Positions 4,625 through 6,282 of a stretch of 6,282 nucleotides of DNA are shown piece by piece. The position numbers and the translations under genes were made by a program. The stretch comes from Deltaproteobacteria bacterium (GTDB taxonomy: Bacteria; Desulfobacterota; Binatia; UBA9968). The first letter of the stretch is position 1, and every line of letters starts with the position of its first letter. Below the pieces are notes generated by a model. The model was given only the letters and a program-made list of their open reading frames with translations, was not told where the DNA came from and made no database searches. The stretch spans positions 1-6,282 of the forward strand of contig JAHFAP010000193.1 of the NCBI GenBank assembly GCA_023250495.1, in the 5' to 3' direction.

Positions 4625-5908
4625 GTGCCTGTTACAAATCGCCGCGGGCTGAGAGCCCTCCTAGCCTGGCTTGACCGCTCTCCGTGGCTCCCGGCGATTG
4701 TCTTCATAGCCTCCATCCTTTACAGCACCCTTTTATGGTCGCTGCTCCCGGCAAGCCTCCGACCGGGCATCAATCTTGACTACGTCGCCTCTTATCAGCT
4801 CCTCGCCAGAAATATTTTGGAAGGCCCCGGGCTCATAGACAGGGAGGGGAGGCCTGCTATTCGCTACCCGCCTGGCTATCCCTTGATCCTCACCGGGATA
4901 TTCGCAGCTTCTGATGGGCTAAACATGTCGGAGGAAACAGTTCTGTCGGCGTTTATTTTCGTGTGCTTGGGTTTGACCTCGGCGTTTGTCTTCTTGTTAG
5001 CGAGAACCGCCTGGAAGCCTTTGCCTGCCCTAGCCTCGTCGCTCCTCTGGACGACCTATCCATTTGGTTTGTGGCTTGCCATGCAGCGGGGCAGCGAGTC
5101 CTCCTTTATGGTGGTCTTTCTCGGAGCCCTCACCGTCTTTTGGCGCGCACAACTCTACAAGCGTCGCGCGCTCTTCATTTATTTCAGCATCGGACTACTC
5201 CTGGGCATCGCCATGCTGATCCGTCCCATAGCCCTTGGAATGGGATTAGTCGTCAGTGCCATCCTCTGGTTTACAGCCCGCGGTACGGCGGCATATCTCC
5301 GACTCTCCCTTATTGCCGTGATGCTGCTCGGTAACCTCGTGGCGGTACTCCCCTGGCAGATGTGGATGTACACCCACGGAGGGAAAGGCATGTTGCTCAG
5401 CACCGGTGGAAAGGCAAGCATGGTTGACGGCCTAACCTTTACCGTCAACACCGATCGTGCCTACCGCCTGGAAATCAGCGTCCCGGCAGAGGCCAGGGCG
5501 GTACAGCAAGCGATCTTCGACCAGCGGGAATCTCTAAAATCTTTTGGCGATATAGCTCGGGTCCTGGGCGAACAATTGCGGATACGACCGCTGGCTGTGA
5601 TCCAGCTCTACGCCATAAAGGCAGCCCGTAGCTGGTACGCATCAGACAGCGGTCGGCTTGAAAAGGTCGCCCTCGTGATACAAGTCCCCTACCTCCTTCT
5701 GGTGTTGCTCGCTCTCGGGCGCTCCTGGAGATGCGGAGGTATTGCCAGACAGATGGCGGTGGGTACTGCTTTTATCGCTCTCTATTTTTGGGCGATGACC
5801 CTACTGGCTCTTTCTATTTTGAGATATATGATACCGGTGATGGCCCTCACTTTTGCTCTCCTGCCTGCGGCTCTCCGCCCGCTAAGCGTCGAACAGAGGG
5901 AACCCTAG
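4625..5908 (+). CDS. Polytopic membrane glycosyltransferase, GT-C type (GT39/ArnT-like)
   Basis: This 427-residue inner-membrane protein probably transfers a sugar from a polyprenyl-phosphate donor to an acceptor facing the periplasm. About ten hydrophobic segments are visible, near residues 22-42, 108-126, 133-153, 160-173, 183-198, 201-217, 225-245, 345-365, 378-397 and 401-418. The first loop has an acidic residue (D52 in LDYVASYQLLARNILEG) followed by RYPPGYPL (80-87), the hallmark order of GT39-like enzymes. The loop between about 250 and 344 is the soluble part. The end has RYMIPVMALTFALLPA (400-415), the usual closing RY..P segment. It is shorter than ArnT-type enzymes (about 500 residues or more), lacking a large C-terminal domain. 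The start is GTG at 4625 with AAGGGG eight bases before it. It stands alone, so donor and acceptor cannot be inferred. Confidence 0.8.
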   Translation: MPVTNRRGLRALLAWLDRSPWLPAIVFIASILYSTLLWSLLPASLRPGINLDYVASYQLLARNILEGPGLIDREGRPAIRYPPGYPLILTGIFAASDGLNMSEETVLSAFIFVCLGLTSAFVFLLARTAWKPLPALASSLLWTTYPFGLWLAMQRGSESSFMVVFLGALTVFWRAQLYKRRALFIYFSIGLLLGIAMLIRPIALGMGLVVSAILWFTARGTAAYLRLSLIAVMLLGNLVAVLPWQMWMYTHGGKGMLLSTGGKASMVDGLTFTVNTDRAYRLEISVPAEARAVQQAIFDQRESLKSFGDIARVLGEQLRIRPLAVIQLYAIKAARSWYASDSGRLEKVALVIQVPYLLLVLLALGRSWRCGGIARQMAVGTAFIALYFWAMTLLALSILRYMIPVMALTFALLPAALRPLSVEQREP

Positions 5909-5932
5909 CCGAGGCATCCGATAGCAATTGAT

Positions 5933-5943
5933 AGGAATTTCCT
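5933..5943. repeat. Small palindrome between convergent genes
   Basis: AGGAA (5933-5937) and TTCCT (5939-5943) flank one base, followed by TTT. It lies between the glycosyltransferase and the SufT-like gene where a terminator is expected. The loop is too short for a normal hairpin, so no terminator is claimed. Confidence 0.2.
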
Positions 5944-5950
5944 TTTGAGA

Positions 5951-6250
5951 CTAGCCGACTCCCAGTTTCTGCCGGGCCTCCGTGCTCATCATGCTCGGAT
6001 CCCAAGGAGGATCCCAGACGAGATCCACGGTGGCATCTTCGACGTCAGGAAGATCCAGAATCTTCTGTCGCGCCTGCCCGGCGATCATCCCACCCATGCC
6101 GCAGCCCGGAGCGGTCAGAGTCATCTTGACCGCCACCTTTCCCTCCTCGACCTGGACGTCGTAAATCAACCCCAGATCCACGATGTTGACCGGGATCTCC
6201 GGGTCGTAGCAAGTCTGCAGCGCTTCATAAACCTGTTCTTTTGTCGCCAT
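5951..6250 (-). CDS. DUF59/MIP18-family Fe-S cluster assembly protein (SufT-like)
   Basis: This is a 99-residue cytoplasmic protein that is a single DUF59 domain. Motifs run in family order: DPEIPVNIVDLGLIY (residues 16-30), then TAPGCGMGG (46-54) with the conserved reactive Cys50, then VWDPPWDPSMMSTEAR (78-93). Such proteins help mature iron-sulphur proteins (SufT, MIP18) or, in the PaaD branch, load phenylacetyl-CoA oxygenase. The full-length single domain without a zinc-binding tail argues for the SufT side. The ATG at 6250 is chosen because AAAGGAG lies eight bases upstream. A GTG at 6259 would add three residues but overlaps that SD, so it is unlikely. No suf or isc genes are in the window; the gene's upstream neighbours lie beyond the right edge. 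It converges with the glycosyltransferase gene, 42 bp apart. Confidence 0.9.
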   Translation of the reverse strand: MATKEQVYEALQTCYDPEIPVNIVDLGLIYDVQVEEGKVAVKMTLTAPGCGMGGMIAGQARQKILDLPDVEDATVDLVWDPPWDPSMMSTEARQKLGVG

Positions 6251-6257
6251 TTCCGTC

Positions 6258-6265
6258 ACTCCTTT
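6258..6265 (-). promoter_or_regulatory. Ribosome binding site deciding the SufT-like start
   Basis: On the minus strand AAAGGAGT ends seven bases before ATG 6250. It makes the ATG, rather than the overlapping GTG at 6259, the probable start. Confidence 0.7.
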
Positions 6266-6282
6266 CTTTCCTCGCGCGCCTG

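Noticed and set aside
4963..5334. Plus-strand frame of 123 codons inside the glycosyltransferase
   Set aside because: It is an alternate frame of the membrane protein; the main frame has coherent transmembrane segments and GT-C motifs.
5909..5950. Rho-independent terminator between the convergent genes
   Set aside because: Only a palindrome with a one-base centre is present; it cannot form a normal stem-loop followed by a T-run.

Overview
The window looks like chromosomal DNA of an uncultured, moderately GC-rich Gram-negative-type bacterium. A secreted TctC/Bug-type binding protein sits beside an amidohydrolase and a short-chain dehydrogenase. A Memo-family protein carries the extra N-terminal domain known from deltaproteobacterial or NC10-like genomes, and there is a SufT-like DUF59 protein. 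This suggests a soil or groundwater lineage such as Rokubacteria/NC10, Binatota or Deltaproteobacteria. The placement is inference from gene content only; no marker gene settles it.

Left block (1-2274, plus strand): the 3' end of an amidohydrolase_2-family gene, a tripartite tricarboxylate transporter (TTT) binding protein with a clear signal peptide and a strong Shine-Dalgarno (SD) sequence, and an intact classical SDR oxidoreductase. Together they read as a small catabolic gene set for an organic acid or aromatic-like compound; the substrate cannot be told. Directly after the tctC stop lies a degraded copy of that gene's own 3' tail.

Middle block (2275-4624): the most unusual part. A MazE-type/MazF-type toxin-antitoxin pair (2501-3000, plus) is flanked on both sides by the 3' end of a Memo-family gene on the minus strand. 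The right copy is the end of a full-length memo gene (2997-4244). The left copy (2283-2427) is only its last 47 codons, about 81% identical, with mostly synonymous differences. This looks like a cassette at the 3' end of memo that either replaced or displaced the gene's original tail. Upstream of memo, the best ribosome binding site belongs not to memo but to an overlapping 27-codon Cys-containing leader ORF. The 380 bp between memo and the next gene is otherwise non-coding, with a possible gene fragment and short repeats.

Right block (4625-6282): a polytopic GT-C-type (GT39/ArnT-like) membrane glycosyltransferase on the plus strand, converging on a small SufT/MIP18-like Fe-S assembly protein on the minus strand. 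No rRNA, tRNA, CRISPR array, transposase or integrase was seen.
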